From the NCBI RefSeq assembly GCF_015223355.1, contig NZ_JADFFK010000015.1, positions 81,000-144,999 on the forward strand: 64,000 nucleotides of DNA, read 5' to 3'. Shown here in pieces: positions 15,945 through 25,070 of the stretch. A model generated the notes under the pieces. It did not search any database. It was not told where the DNA came from and saw only the letters and a program-made list of their open reading frames with translations. This DNA comes from Salipiger mangrovisoli (GTDB lineage Bacteria > Pseudomonadota > Alphaproteobacteria > Rhodobacterales > Rhodobacteraceae). Both the position numbers and the translations under genes were made by a program. How positions within the stretch are numbered: the stretch's first letter is position 1; each line of letters begins with the position of its first letter.

Positions 15945-17006
15945 CTACAGGTCAGTCCCGGCGACCAGCGTGCCGCGCAGGCAGGCCAGATGAAGCTCGG
16001 CCCGGACACAGGCAAAGCGTTGGGCGAGTTCGGCTTCCTGCGCCTCCTGCGCGCGGAGCAGATGCGCCAGAAGCTGCGCCGCAGAGAGGTGTCCGTCGCG
16101 CTGCTGTCGCGCGGCCCGCGCCGCTTCTGCCATTGTCGAGGCGCGCCGGCTTTCCGCCTCGCGGTATGCTGCCGCGAGAAGTCCGCGGGCCGGTGCCACG
16201 GTGCCGATTTCCAGCTCCCCGGTCTCGCCCACCTCCTCCGGCCACGCGAGGGGCACTGGCGCTGTGATCTCTCCCAATTCGCCGCCCGCCCCGTCAAATC
16301 CCGCCAGCGCCTCGGCCGAGGGGCTCAGGTCGATCCCGTCGAGCAGCACGTTGGCCGCGCGAAGCCGCGCCGCGTCGTGCGCGGCCGCCGCGACACGCGC
16401 CCGCATCTGCGTCAGCGGCTCGGGCGAGACCAGCTCGCGCAGCGTCCCGAGCCCCTCGACGCCGCCGAGCCTGCTGTCTCCCATCGTCGCCAGTTCGGTT
16501 CGGGCGCGCGCCATCGCGGTCAACGCGGCCTGCCGGCCGGCGCGCAGCCGCGCCTCCTCTGCCACGAGATGCGCGCTGATCGCCTCGAAGACCTGCGCGT
16601 TTGCGCCTTCCGCAAGCGCCACTGCGGCACCATCGATCTCCGCAAGCGCAAGATCGCGCTCGGCCTGCTTGCGCGGTGTGTCGAAGCGTTCCGGCAGCGC
16701 CTGTGCGTCCTCGGACATCCTGCGCAGCGCGGTCAGAGAGGGCACCGGTGCAAGGTCGGGCAGCCAGTCGAGTTCCTCGGCCTCGCCGCGCAGGCGCGCG
16801 ACACGCAGTTCCGACTCGGTTCTGAACGCGTCTCCCTCCAGCACCGCCCTCGCAATGGCGGCATAGGGCGTGCCGGGAAGGATCGCGCCCTGACGCGTCG
16901 CCAAGGCAGTCAGTATCCCCACGTCGTCGGCACGCAGCGCCATGCTCTGCTGAAGCCCGCGTTCCGACGCGAGTGCTTCTGCCAGACCCGTACCGTATCC
17001 CTGCAT
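15945..17006 (-). CDS. Helix-rich protein of unknown function, probable lipoprotein with an uncertain start
   Basis: At least 353 aa, Ala/Glu/Arg-rich, mostly alpha-helical, no family recognised. The first ATG is at 17006, but in-frame codons just upstream (17009-17036) code for a hydrophobic segment ending LVALLPGC, which looks like a lipoprotein signal with its Cys directly before that Met. That stretch is preceded by a stop and offers only ATT (17036) as an unusual start. One base out of frame, an ATG at 17061 opens MIFPIGL and would join the signal after a single-base shift near 17045-17055. So either ATT initiation, a sequencing error or a real frameshift is likely. Confidence 0.65.
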   Translation of the reverse strand: MQGYGTGLAEALASERGLQQSMALRADDVGILTALATRQGAILPGTPYAAIARAVLEGDAFRTESELRVARLRGEAEELDWLPDLAPVPSLTALRRMSEDAQALPERFDTPRKQAERDLALAEIDGAAVALAEGANAQVFEAISAHLVAEEARLRAGRQAALTAMARARTELATMGDSRLGGVEGLGTLRELVSPEPLTQMRARVAAAAHDAARLRAANVLLDGIDLSPSAEALAGFDGAGGELGEITAPVPLAWPEEVGETGELEIGTVAPARGLLAAAYREAESRRASTMAEAARAARQQRDGHLSAAQLLAHLLRAQEAQEAELAQRFACVRAELHLACLRGTLVAGTDL

Positions 17007-17229
17007 GCATCCGGGCAGCAGCGCGACCAGCGCAATGCCGCAGCCCTATCGGAAAGATCATCTGATCATCCCGCCTCCCCTTACCTCGTTCACTCGTTCA
17101 ACACGCGGCAACGCGCCACGCTACAGGTCGGCAGAGGAATGGACCGGGATCACGCGGGGCAGCAGGCCTTGGCAACGCTGTTCCGGCGTTGCGCGATTGC
17201 CGCATCGTCTCGCGAACGAAACAGGGAGG

Positions 17230-17682
17230 TCAGCTCAGCAGCGCAGAGATCAGCGGCAACTTGTGGGGGGCATCGCAGAGCGTGAGCAGCAGGTCGGAAA
17301 GTTCCGGTTCGTCCACGCGCCGAGCAGCATCCCTGGGAGAGAACCACTTGCGCTTGCGCTGCTTGCGCTCTTTCCAGTCGCGTGAAAGCTTGTCGACGAT
17401 CAACGGATAGACCCGCACGCGGCACCGCAACTCGGTCCCGTCATCCAGCCGCTTGGGATAGTGGTAGAAGCCGATTTCCGTCTTTCCGACATGGCCCTTG
17501 GCCCCTGCCTCCTCGAGCGCTTCGATCTCGGCCGCGGCCCAGGGCTTCTTGCCATCCATCTCCCAGCCCTTTGGCATCACCCAGCGCCCGGTATCGCGCG
17601 AGGTCACCATGAGCACCCGGAGCTTCCCGGTCTTGTCGAACTTCATGGGAAGGGCGGCAATCTGCTCACCAAGTGAGGGCAT
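17230..17682 (-). CDS. NUDIX hydrolase
   Basis: A 150-aa NUDIX protein. The NUDIX box is recognisable in GWEMDGKKPWAAAEIEALEEAG (about residues 39-60), although the usual REUXEE is written EIEALEE, as in proteins related to diphosphoinositol-polyphosphate phosphohydrolases. A basic loop (WKERKQRKRKWFSPRDAA) follows. It likely hydrolyses a nucleoside-diphosphate-linked or polyphosphate substrate in the cytoplasm; the substrate is unknown. It stands alone: 136 nt separate it from cydX, with the cyd terminator between, and 223 nt follow it in which I see nothing clear besides the start problem of the next gene. Confidence 0.88.
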   Translation of the reverse strand: MPSLGEQIAALPMKFDKTGKLRVLMVTSRDTGRWVMPKGWEMDGKKPWAAAEIEALEEAGAKGHVGKTEIGFYHYPKRLDDGTELRCRVRVYPLIVDKLSRDWKERKQRKRKWFSPRDAARRVDEPELSDLLLTLCDAPHKLPLISALLS

Positions 17683-17775
17683 TGAAGACGAAACCTGTTG
17701 GGAAACCCGTGCCTGCTACGTGAGAAATGTAACCCGCGTGTGACATCCGGCAACACGGGCCCCGACATGAGAAGA

Positions 17776-17793
17776 GCGGCCCCGAAGGGCCGC
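17776..17793 (-). terminator. Terminator-like hairpin of the cyd operon
   Basis: Stem GCGGCCC (17776-17782)/GGGCCGC (17787-17793) with a UUCG-type tetraloop on the minus-strand RNA, followed by TCTTCT. It lies 26-43 nt downstream of the cydX stop. The U-tract is poor, so efficiency is uncertain. Confidence 0.6.
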
Positions 17794-17818
17794 CCTGTGC
17801 CATGATCGACCGGCGCGA

Positions 17819-17941
17819 TCAGCGCTCGTCTTCGGATTCCGCGACCATGCGCGCATCCTCGCGCAATTCGAGCCACATCGCGTTCATCACCGCAAAAAGC
17901 GCCGCCAGCGGCAGGCCGAGAAGCCAGGCGAAATACCACAT
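17819..17941 (-). CDS. cydX: Cytochrome bd oxidase small subunit CydX
   Basis: A 40-aa membrane peptide beginning MWYFAWLLGLPLAALFAVMN, the standard CydX/CbdX pattern: an N-terminal aromatic cluster, one transmembrane helix and a charged C-terminal tail (ESEDER). It sits 16 nt after cydB on the same strand, completing a cydABX unit. CydX is a structural subunit that stabilises the heme region of cytochrome bd in the inner membrane. GGAGAG just before the ATG is a good ribosome-binding site. Confidence 0.93.
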   Translation of the reverse strand: MWYFAWLLGLPLAALFAVMNAMWLELREDARMVAESEDER

Positions 17942-17957
17942 CAGTTCTCTCCTTTTC

Positions 17958-19118
17958 TCAGTAGGCGCTGTGCGAGCTGGTCACGTCGTCTTCGGTGACT
18001 TTGCCCCAGAGCACTTTGTAGACCCAGGCGGTGTAGGCCAAGATGATCGGCAGGAAGATCACCGTCGCCACCAGCATCACGAACAGGGTCAGGTGCGAGG
18101 ACGAGCTGTCCCAGACGGTGAGCGAGCTGCGCGGATCGACGGTCGAGGGCAGGATGAAGGGGAACATGGTCAGCCCGACGCTAGAGATGACCCCAAGGAT
18201 CGCCAGTTTCGACCACAGGAAGGTCGAAACCTCGAAGCCCTCGCGCAGGCCGCGCACCGCCATGAAGATGCCCACGAAGCCGAGCACCGGCGCGATCAGG
18301 ATCCACGGGCGCTGGGTGTAGGCGACCAGCCACGAGCCCTCGTGCACCACCTCCTTGAAGAGCGGGTTCGACGGGCCGTCCGTCACGATCTCCGAGGTGA
18401 TGTGGAAGCCGTCGATGCCGAAGGCCAGCCAGAGCCCCGCCAGCGCGTAACCGCCTGCCGCGACCATGCCCGCGACGGTGCCGATGCGCTGCGCGCGAAA
18501 GGCGACCATGCCTTTTGTCTTCAGCGACAGCCAGGCCGCGCCGTGCATGATCAGCATCGACAGCGACACCACCCCGCAGAGCAGCGCGAAGGGGCGCAGC
18601 AGCCCGAGGAACTTGCCGTAGAAGCTGCCGTCATACATCGGCATCAGGTCCTCGGTCAGGTGGAAGGGCACGCCCAGCAGCACGTTGCCCACCGCCACGC
18701 CGAAGAGCAGCGCCGGGGCCGCGCCACCGACGAAGAGCGCCCAGTCCCAGCTGCTTCGCCACTTCGCACTGTCGCGCTTGGAGCGGTACTTGAAGCCCAC
18801 CGGGCGCAGGATCAGCGCCGCGAGGATGGCGAACATCGCCAGATAGAAGCCCGAGAAGCTGACCGCGTAGAGCGGTGGCCAGGCGGCGAAGATCGCGCCG
18901 CCGCCGAGGATGAACCAGACCTGGTTGCCTTCCCATACCGGGCCGATGGTGTTGATCACCACGCGGCGCTCGACGTCGGTCTTGCCGACGAAGGGCAGCA
19001 GCGCGCCGACTCCCATGTCGAAACCGTCGGTGAGCGCGAAGCCGATCAGCAGCACACCGAGCAGCGCCCACCAGATCAGGCGGAGGACTTCGAAACTGAT
19101 AAGATCATGCAAAATCAT
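17958..19118 (-). CDS. cydB: Cytochrome bd ubiquinol oxidase subunit II
   Basis: A 386-aa multi-span membrane protein. The N-terminal block with WALLGVLLIGFALTDGFDMG and INTIGPVWEGNQVWFILGGG is diagnostic for CydB, with WAPLYAVSFSGFYLAMF-like text following. Together with CydA and CydX it forms the quinol oxidase that reduces oxygen with high affinity, contributing to respiration at low oxygen and under nitric oxide or sulfide stress. The gene starts 5 nt after the cydA stop, so translation is probably coupled. Length is normal. Confidence 0.97.
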   Translation of the reverse strand: MILHDLISFEVLRLIWWALLGVLLIGFALTDGFDMGVGALLPFVGKTDVERRVVINTIGPVWEGNQVWFILGGGAIFAAWPPLYAVSFSGFYLAMFAILAALILRPVGFKYRSKRDSAKWRSSWDWALFVGGAAPALLFGVAVGNVLLGVPFHLTEDLMPMYDGSFYGKFLGLLRPFALLCGVVSLSMLIMHGAAWLSLKTKGMVAFRAQRIGTVAGMVAAGGYALAGLWLAFGIDGFHITSEIVTDGPSNPLFKEVVHEGSWLVAYTQRPWILIAPVLGFVGIFMAVRGLREGFEVSTFLWSKLAILGVISSVGLTMFPFILPSTVDPRSSLTVWDSSSSHLTLFVMLVATVIFLPIILAYTAWVYKVLWGKVTEDDVTSSHSAY

Positions 19119-19123
19119 AACGG

Positions 19124-20737
19124 TTACTCCGCAGGCACATCGGCAAAGGGACCCTTGCCGTCATGGGTGCGCAGCCGGTGCTCGTGCCGCCGCATCCATT
19201 CCTCGGTTGCCTCGACATCCTCCTGCGGACCCTTGCGGATGTATTTCAGCATGAGACCCATCTCGACGATGAAGAGCACGGTGTAGAAGATCGCGAAGCC
19301 CGCGAGGGTGAACAGCAAATCACCGACGCTCAGATGCGAGGCCGAGAGCGCGGTCGGCAGGATGCCGTCCACCGTCCAGGGTTGACGCCCGTATTCCGCG
19401 ACGATCCAGCCCATCTCGGCGGCAATCCACGGCAGCGGGATCCACAGAACCGCAAGCCGCAGCACCCAGCGGGGATAGCTCTTGCGCCGGAAATTGCTGA
19501 GCACGAAGAAAAGCCCGGTCAGCGCAATGAACGAAAACCCAAGGCCCACCATGATCCGGAACGACCAGAAGAGCGGCGCGACGCCCGGCACGGTGTCGTC
19601 GGCGGCCATCTTGATCTGCTCTTCGGTCGCCTCGCGCGGGTCGTCCACGTATCGCTTCAGCAGCAGCGCGTAGCCGAGGTCGGCCGAACGCGCCTCAAAG
19701 TTCGCGCGGACCTCCTCGGGGGTGGCGTCGCGCTCGGCGCGGATGGTCATCAGCTCGTCATAGGCGATGATGCCAGAGCGGATGCGCGCCTCGGATTCCG
19801 CAACAAGCTCGTTGATGCCGGGGATTTCCTGCGTCAGCGAGCGGGTGCCGATCAGCCCCATGACCCAGGGGATGTGCACCGCGTAATGGGTCTCGCGCGC
19901 TTCCTGATCGGGGAAGCCGATCAGGGTGAAATGCGCGGGCGCGGGTTCGGTCTCCCACATCGCCTCGATGGCGGCGAGCTTCATTTTCTGCGTGTGGCTG
20001 GCCGAGTAGCCCGACTCGTCCCCCAGCACGACCACCGAGAGCGAGGCGGCGAGGCCGAAGGAGGCGGCGACCGAGATCGATCGGCGCGCCAGTTCCACGT
20101 GGCGGCCCTTCAGCATGTACCAGGCCGAGACGCCGAGCACGAAGATCGAGGCGGTGATGTAGCCCGCCGAGACGGTGTGCACGAATTTCGCCTGCGCCAC
20201 CTCGTTGAAGACCACCTCGAAGAAGTTTGTCATCTCCATGCGCATGGTCTCGGGGTTGAACTCGGCGCCGACCGGATTGACCATCCAGCCGTTGGCGATG
20301 AGGATCCACAGCGCCGAGAAGTTCGAGCCGATCGCCACCAGCCAGGCGACGATGCAATGCGCGACGCGCGACAGCTTGTCCCAGCCGAAGAAGAACAGCC
20401 CCACGAAGGTCGCCTCGAGGAAGAAGGCCATCAGCCCCTCGACCGCCAGCGGCGCGCCGAAGATGTCTCCGACGTAGTGGCTGTAATAGCTCCAGTTCAT
20501 GCCGAACTGGAATTCCATGGTGATTCCCGTGGCCACGCCCAGAACGAAATTGATCCCGAACAGCGTGCCCCAGAATTTCGTCATCTGTCGCCAAATTGGC
20601 CGCCCCGTCATCACGTAGACCGTCTCCATGATCGCCACGAGGATCGACAGACCCAGCGTCAGCGGCACGAAGAGGAAGTGATAGAGCGCCGTCATTGCAA
20701 ATTGCAGACGCGACAGCTCGACAACATCGAGCTCCAT
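19124..20737 (-). CDS. cydA: Cytochrome bd ubiquinol oxidase subunit I
   Basis: A 537-aa CydA. His20 in ALYHFLFVPLTLGLS corresponds to the heme b595/d ligand of the family, and GVAPLFWSFRIMVGLG holds the Met that ligates b558. The quinol-binding loop between about residues 250 and 385 is long, as in E. coli. The ATG at 20737 is preceded by GAGGAG and starts at the conserved MELDVVELSRLQF; an upstream in-frame start adding 13 residues is unlikely. It is the first gene of cydABX, 173 nt after cydC, with an FNR box in that gap. Confidence 0.97.
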   Translation of the reverse strand: MELDVVELSRLQFAMTALYHFLFVPLTLGLSILVAIMETVYVMTGRPIWRQMTKFWGTLFGINFVLGVATGITMEFQFGMNWSYYSHYVGDIFGAPLAVEGLMAFFLEATFVGLFFFGWDKLSRVAHCIVAWLVAIGSNFSALWILIANGWMVNPVGAEFNPETMRMEMTNFFEVVFNEVAQAKFVHTVSAGYITASIFVLGVSAWYMLKGRHVELARRSISVAASFGLAASLSVVVLGDESGYSASHTQKMKLAAIEAMWETEPAPAHFTLIGFPDQEARETHYAVHIPWVMGLIGTRSLTQEIPGINELVAESEARIRSGIIAYDELMTIRAERDATPEEVRANFEARSADLGYALLLKRYVDDPREATEEQIKMAADDTVPGVAPLFWSFRIMVGLGFSFIALTGLFFVLSNFRRKSYPRWVLRLAVLWIPLPWIAAEMGWIVAEYGRQPWTVDGILPTALSASHLSVGDLLFTLAGFAIFYTVLFIVEMGLMLKYIRKGPQEDVEATEEWMRRHEHRLRTHDGKGPFADVPAE

Positions 20738-20891
20738 GTCAGTACTCCTCTGTGCATGTGGCGCAAAGGCAGTCACTCACGCGCGGCGGCCGAGCCCCTT
20801 GGTCCACAAGTTAAAATCGAGGTGGGCGGATACCGATTACCGTGCGACACCTTTCAGATGCCCTGCTACACCCCGCCATTGTGACAGCGGT

Positions 20892-20905
20892 TTGATCTGC
20901 ATCAA
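20892..20905. promoter_or_regulatory. FNR/FnrL box before cydA
   Basis: TTGATCTGCATCAA is a perfect match to the FNR-type consensus TTGAT-N4-ATCAA. It lies between cydC (stop at 20911) and cydA (start 20737), 155 nt upstream of the cydA start. This implies an internal promoter giving oxygen-responsive (FnrL) control of cydABX apart from cydDC. Direction of regulation depends on the start site, which I cannot see. Confidence 0.85.
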
Positions 20906-20910
20906 GCGCT

Positions 20911-22584
20911 TCATGATTCAGGGATATATCTTTTCAGATCGATCACCTGATCCGCAGTCGCCAGTTCCGCCGCCCGGTGCGACGCCGTGACGATGGCGGC
21001 ATCTTTTAGAAATTCCCTAACTCCTGCAATAACTTGCCTCGCCATCGTAGCATCGAGCCCCTCTGTCGGCTCATCCAGAAGCAGCAGCTTCGGGCGGCGC
21101 AGCAACGCCCTTGCAAGCACCAGCCGTCGGGCCTGACCGCCCGAAAGCCCCGCCCCACCCTCACCCAAAGGTGAACGCAGCCCACCACGCGCGTGGACGA
21201 CCTGCGCCAGCTGCACCGCCTCCAGCGCGGCCATTGCCTCGCAGTCGGTCAGCCCTGGCTGGGCCAGCGCGAGGTTCTCCAGCACCGTCCCCGAAACGAG
21301 TGCCGAGCGCTGCGGCACGAGGGTCACCAGGTCGCGCAGCCCGCTCTCGGGCCAGGCCGCAAGCGGCTGCCCGATGATCAAGATCTCGCCCGCCGTCACC
21401 GGCTCCAGCCCGGCGATCGCGTCCAGCAGGGTGGATTTGCCCAGTCCCGACGCGCCCCGCAGCGCCAGCGTCTCGCCGCGTCGCAAGCCGAGTGAAAGAT
21501 CGTGCAGCAGAAGGCGCGAGCGGCCGGGACGGGCCAGAGACAGGTGGCGAAGCTCCAGAATTCGGTCACCCGCCTCCGGACTGAAGGCAGGGGCGGCAAC
21601 ACGGACCGGCGCGCGCGCGGGCGGATCGGCCAGCACGCGCTCGGCAGCGTCCCGCATCCGGCCGATCTCGGCCATGCCACGCCGCAAGGGCAACAGCGTT
21701 TCGGCGAGGGCCAGCGCGACGAAGACGCCGATCGCCGCAAGCGCCGGGGAAAGCTCGGTCTGTGCCACCAGCCAGCCGGCCAACGCGAAAACACCTGCGG
21801 CAATCAGCGTGACGACGGCCGAAAGCGCCTGTCCGGCTCCGGTGTCGATGCGGTCTAGGTGATCCATCGACGTGCGCGCCTCTTCCTCGGCCGCATCGAG
21901 CCCGGCACGCCAGCGCGGCATCGTGCCCTGCAGGATCGCCTCGCGCCGTCCGCGAAACAGACCGATCGCCCGGCGGCGCAGGTCCTGCGACGCGTCCTCG
22001 GCTCGCGCGGAATGGCCAAGCGTCGCCCGCGCCACCCGCCACAGCACGACTCCGCCGCCCAGCAGGTAACCAGCGGCGACCGAGATCGCGATGGCGTGGG
22101 ACGTCAGCGCCCAGAGACCGAAGAAGGCCACCAGATGAGTCAGAAGCGCCGCGGCCACGGGAAGGGCCAGCCGCAGGACCACACCGTCGAGCGCATCGAC
22201 ATCCGCGGTGATGCGCGTCAGCGCCGAGGCACCGCGAAGCCGTCTCAACTCGGTCACCGGGAAGCGTGCCAGCCGGTCGAGCAGGGTCACGCGCAGCGCG
22301 GCAAGGGCGCGAAGGGTGGCGTCATGGGTGAGCAGCCGCTCCCCGTAGCGCGCCGCCGCCCGTCCCAGCGCCAGTCCCCGCACACCAGCGCTGGGACGGA
22401 AGACATCGAAGGCGATACCGACGCCGGCCAGCCCTGCCATCCCGGTGGCGGTGATGAACCAGCCCGAGAGGCCAAGCAGAGCCGCCCCCATGAGCAGCAC
22501 CAGCACCGCCAGCAGCGCGCCGCGCCACATGGCGAGGGGATGGGCGCGCCACAGCAGACGCAGCGCCTGCCACAGCCTCAGCAT
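20911..22584 (-). CDS. cydC: Heterodimeric ABC exporter subunit CydC
   Basis: A 557-aa half-transporter: N-terminal six-helix membrane domain, C-terminal ATPase with Walker A GASGLGKST, signature LSGGQARRLVLARALL and Walker B LLLLDEPTEGLD. With CydD it exports glutathione and cysteine to the periplasm and is required for cytochrome bd assembly. Its ATG lies within the last codons of cydD (7-nt overlap), so the two are coupled. The weaker conservation of the linker after the last helix is normal for CydC. Confidence 0.92.
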   Translation of the reverse strand: MLRLWQALRLLWRAHPLAMWRGALLAVLVLLMGAALLGLSGWFITATGMAGLAGVGIAFDVFRPSAGVRGLALGRAAARYGERLLTHDATLRALAALRVTLLDRLARFPVTELRRLRGASALTRITADVDALDGVVLRLALPVAAALLTHLVAFFGLWALTSHAIAISVAAGYLLGGGVVLWRVARATLGHSARAEDASQDLRRRAIGLFRGRREAILQGTMPRWRAGLDAAEEEARTSMDHLDRIDTGAGQALSAVVTLIAAGVFALAGWLVAQTELSPALAAIGVFVALALAETLLPLRRGMAEIGRMRDAAERVLADPPARAPVRVAAPAFSPEAGDRILELRHLSLARPGRSRLLLHDLSLGLRRGETLALRGASGLGKSTLLDAIAGLEPVTAGEILIIGQPLAAWPESGLRDLVTLVPQRSALVSGTVLENLALAQPGLTDCEAMAALEAVQLAQVVHARGGLRSPLGEGGAGLSGGQARRLVLARALLRRPKLLLLDEPTEGLDATMARQVIAGVREFLKDAAIVTASHRAAELATADQVIDLKRYIPES

Positions 22585-24251
22585 GAGTCGGCCTGCAGAT
22601 CGATGACCCGCCCCATGGCCGCGCAGAGCGCCGGATCATGGCTGGCGACGACCACCGTGCGCCCCTCGGACGCGAGTGCCGCCAGCACCTCGACGAGCGC
22701 CGCTCCCGTGGCCGCGTCGAGATCGGCGGTCGGCTCGTCGGCCAGAATCACATCGGCCCCGCGGATCAGGGCACGCACCAGCAGCAGCCGCCGCGCCTCA
22801 CCGCCCGAAACCCCGGCACCGCTTTCGCCGAGCACCGTTTCGAGCCCCTCGGGCAGGGCCGCGACGATGCGCTCCGCCCGCGCCCGGCGCAGCGCCTCGC
22901 GGGGCACCGCACCCTCGGGCTCTCCGCTGAGAAATTCGCGGAGTGTCACTTCGGGCACATGCACTTGCTGCGGCACATAGGCAATGCGCGCCCGCCAGGC
23001 GTCGGCGGTGTCGGACTCAAGTCTCTGGCCGGCGACCAGCACCTCACCCGTTTCCGGCGCGAGCAGCCCCGCGATCACCTCGAGAAGGGTAGACTTGCCC
23101 GACCCGCTCGGTCCACGCAGCGCCAGCGACCCGCCCGGCGCAACCGCGACGTCGGGAAGCACCAGCCGCCGCCCGCCGCGTTCCAGCGCCACACCCTGCA
23201 GCAAGATCGACGCAGGTCCCATGAGCGGCGGCACGCGCCTGCCCTGCCCCAGCACCGGCGCGCCGAGGGACACCTCGGCCGCCGCGACCTCCTCGGCCAC
23301 CGCCTCGGCGGCTGCCTTGTCGTGCCAGGCCGCCGCAAGGTCGCGCAGCGGCTGGAAGAAATCCGGCGCGAGCAGCAGCAGAAAGAGCCCCTGGAACAGC
23401 GTCAGTCCCGGACCGAACAGCCCCCAGGTGCCAAGGGTGATCTCACCAAGCAGAGAAAACCCGACATAGACTGCCACCATGGCCACGCCCAACGCCGAGA
23501 AAAGTTCGAGCACCGTCGAGGAAAGGAACGCGACGCGCAGCACGGCCATCGTCCGCTCGCGCAGCGCTTCGGCGCGGGTGGCGAACTCGGCGCGCGAGGC
23601 TTCTGCGGCGTTCAGCAGCAGCAGGTCCGGCAGCGCCGCGATCCGGTCGATGAGCAGCGTGTTCATTGCGCCGACTTCGACCATCTGCTTCCGGCTCGCC
23701 TCCTGCGCCGCCATCCCGACCAGCGCCATGAAGACCGGGATCAGCGGCCCGGCGACCAGCAGCACCAGCGCCGCCGCCCAGGAGATCGGGAGGATCGCCA
23801 GCATGTAGAGCAGCGGCAGCAACCGGGCCCGCGCCATCGCCGGCCGGTAGCGGGTGATCCAGGGCCCGAGCGTGGCCAGCTTCTCGGTCAGCAGCGCCGC
23901 GAGCGCCGCCGAGGAGGTGCCGCCGAAACGCAGGGCTCCGTGGTCGAGCAGCGCCTGCCGCCGGACATGCAGCGTTTCATCGGCGGCACGATAGGCCAGC
24001 CGGGCGGCATGTCGCTCGCCCCACCCCCGCAGCATCCCGAGCAGCGCGAAGATCAGGGCCATCCAGAGCGTGCGCGCGAGCGGGGCCGCCTCGGCCCAGC
24101 CCGCGATCCCCCAGGCCAGCGCGGCGGCCTGCGGCAACCACAGCGCCGCGGCAAGCGCAGAGAGGCGCGCGGCGTGGCGCAGGCGGCGCTGCGCGGCGGG
24201 GGCAAGCAGGCGCTCGGCTCGGCTCCGCTGAGGCGCTCCGACTGACGGCAT
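22578..24251 (-). CDS. cydD: Heterodimeric ABC exporter subunit CydD
   Basis: A 557-aa half-transporter with membrane helices in about residues 35-320 and an ATPase domain with Walker [10 protein letters not shown], signature VSGGEARRLLLVRALI and Walker B ADEPTADLD. It pairs with CydC to export thiols needed for cytochrome bd assembly. It is the first gene of the cydDC-cydABX run. Upstream, 24252-24502 is the shared gap with the DUF4202 gene on the opposite strand; I see no FNR box before cydD itself, unlike cydA. Confidence 0.92.
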   Translation of the reverse strand: MPSVGAPQRSRAERLLAPAAQRRLRHAARLSALAAALWLPQAAALAWGIAGWAEAAPLARTLWMALIFALLGMLRGWGERHAARLAYRAADETLHVRRQALLDHGALRFGGTSSAALAALLTEKLATLGPWITRYRPAMARARLLPLLYMLAILPISWAAALVLLVAGPLIPVFMALVGMAAQEASRKQMVEVGAMNTLLIDRIAALPDLLLLNAAEASRAEFATRAEALRERTMAVLRVAFLSSTVLELFSALGVAMVAVYVGFSLLGEITLGTWGLFGPGLTLFQGLFLLLLAPDFFQPLRDLAAAWHDKAAAEAVAEEVAAAEVSLGAPVLGQGRRVPPLMGPASILLQGVALERGGRRLVLPDVAVAPGGSLALRGPSGSGKSTLLEVIAGLLAPETGEVLVAGQRLESDTADAWRARIAYVPQQVHVPEVTLREFLSGEPEGAVPREALRRARAERIVAALPEGLETVLGESGAGVSGGEARRLLLVRALIRGADVILADEPTADLDAATGAALVEVLAALASEGRTVVVASHDPALCAAMGRVIDLQADSC

Positions 24252-24467
24252 TTCGACTCCGAGACAAAATCTCCATCTCGGTCAATGAGATAGACGAAGG
24301 CGCCCAAGTTCAAGCCCAAAGGCATCCGCGCGTCACTCTGCCGCCGCGCCCGCTGCCTGATCCGCGCGCATTGAGGCCAGCCTCGGGCCGTCGTCGCCTC
24401 GCGGTGATTGCGCCGGGCATCCGCCCATGCCACGCTGGCCGGACCAGCCTGTCAGGAGATTTTCCAG

Positions 24468-24506
24468 ATGCCCCAGCCCCATACTCGCGAAGGAGACCGG
24501 CCATGA
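24468..24506 (+). CDS. 12-aa upstream open frame overlapping the DUF4202 start
   Basis: ATG 24468 opens 12 codons (MPQPHTREGDRP) and the TGA overlaps the DUF4202 ATG as ATGA. CAGGAG lies at 24453-24458, about 9 nt before the ATG. The Shine-Dalgarno of the DUF4202 gene (AAGGAG) lies within this frame. It could be a coupling leader; chance occurrence is quite possible in GC-rich DNA. Confidence 0.3.
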   Translation: MPQPHTREGDRP

Positions 24507-25063
24507 GCGCGCTTGAAGATGTCCTGTCCGAGATCGATTCCGCCAATGCGCAGGACCCGAACCGGGAAGAGGGTCAGCCTGCCGCCCTGCTCTATGGAAC
24601 GCGCATGAGCGCGGAACTGGCGCGGCTCTTTCCCGAGGCTTCGGAGGTCTTGCAGATCGCGGCCCGCGGCCAGCATGTCGAGCGCTGGCTGCTGCCACGG
24701 GACTCCTTCCCGATGGACCGCCCCGGCTATTTCGCCTGGCGCAAGGAGCAGGGCCGCCGCCACGGCGCGCGCCTGGCCGGGATGATGTCGAAGGCGGGGT
24801 ATGACGCTGAGGCGCAGGAACGCGTCGGCGTGCTGCTGCGCAAGGAGGGCATAAAGCGCGACGCCGAGGTGCAGGCGCTGGAGGACGTGATCTGCTTCAC
24901 CTTCCTCAAGTGGTACTTCTCGCCCTTCGCCGAGGGCCGCGACGCCGATGGGCTGCAGCGCATCGTCGAGAAGACCGCGCTGAAGATGTCTGCCGAGGGC
25001 CGCGCCCGCGTGCTGCAGGAGTTCGACCTGCCAGAACCGCTGGCCGAAGCCTTCCGCGACTGA
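24503..25063 (+). CDS. DUF4202 domain-containing protein
   Basis: A 186-aa soluble protein identified as DUF4202 by IDSANAQDPN near residue 15, LARLFPEASEVLQIAARGQH and ERWLLPRDSFPMDRPGYFAWR (about 50-85). The histidine in the HVERW segment and the acidic residues later recall a metal-dependent, HD-like helical fold, but no catalytic activity is established. AAGGAG at 24490-24495 supports ATG 24503. The following gene is a CbiX-type chelatase on the same strand, separated by an unusual set of palindromes, so a joint transcript is uncertain. Confidence 0.85.
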   Translation: MSALEDVLSEIDSANAQDPNREEGQPAALLYGTRMSAELARLFPEASEVLQIAARGQHVERWLLPRDSFPMDRPGYFAWRKEQGRRHGARLAGMMSKAGYDAEAQERVGVLLRKEGIKRDAEVQALEDVICFTFLKWYFSPFAEGRDADGLQRIVEKTALKMSAEGRARVLQEFDLPEPLAEAFRD

Positions 25064-25070
25064 GCGTCGC

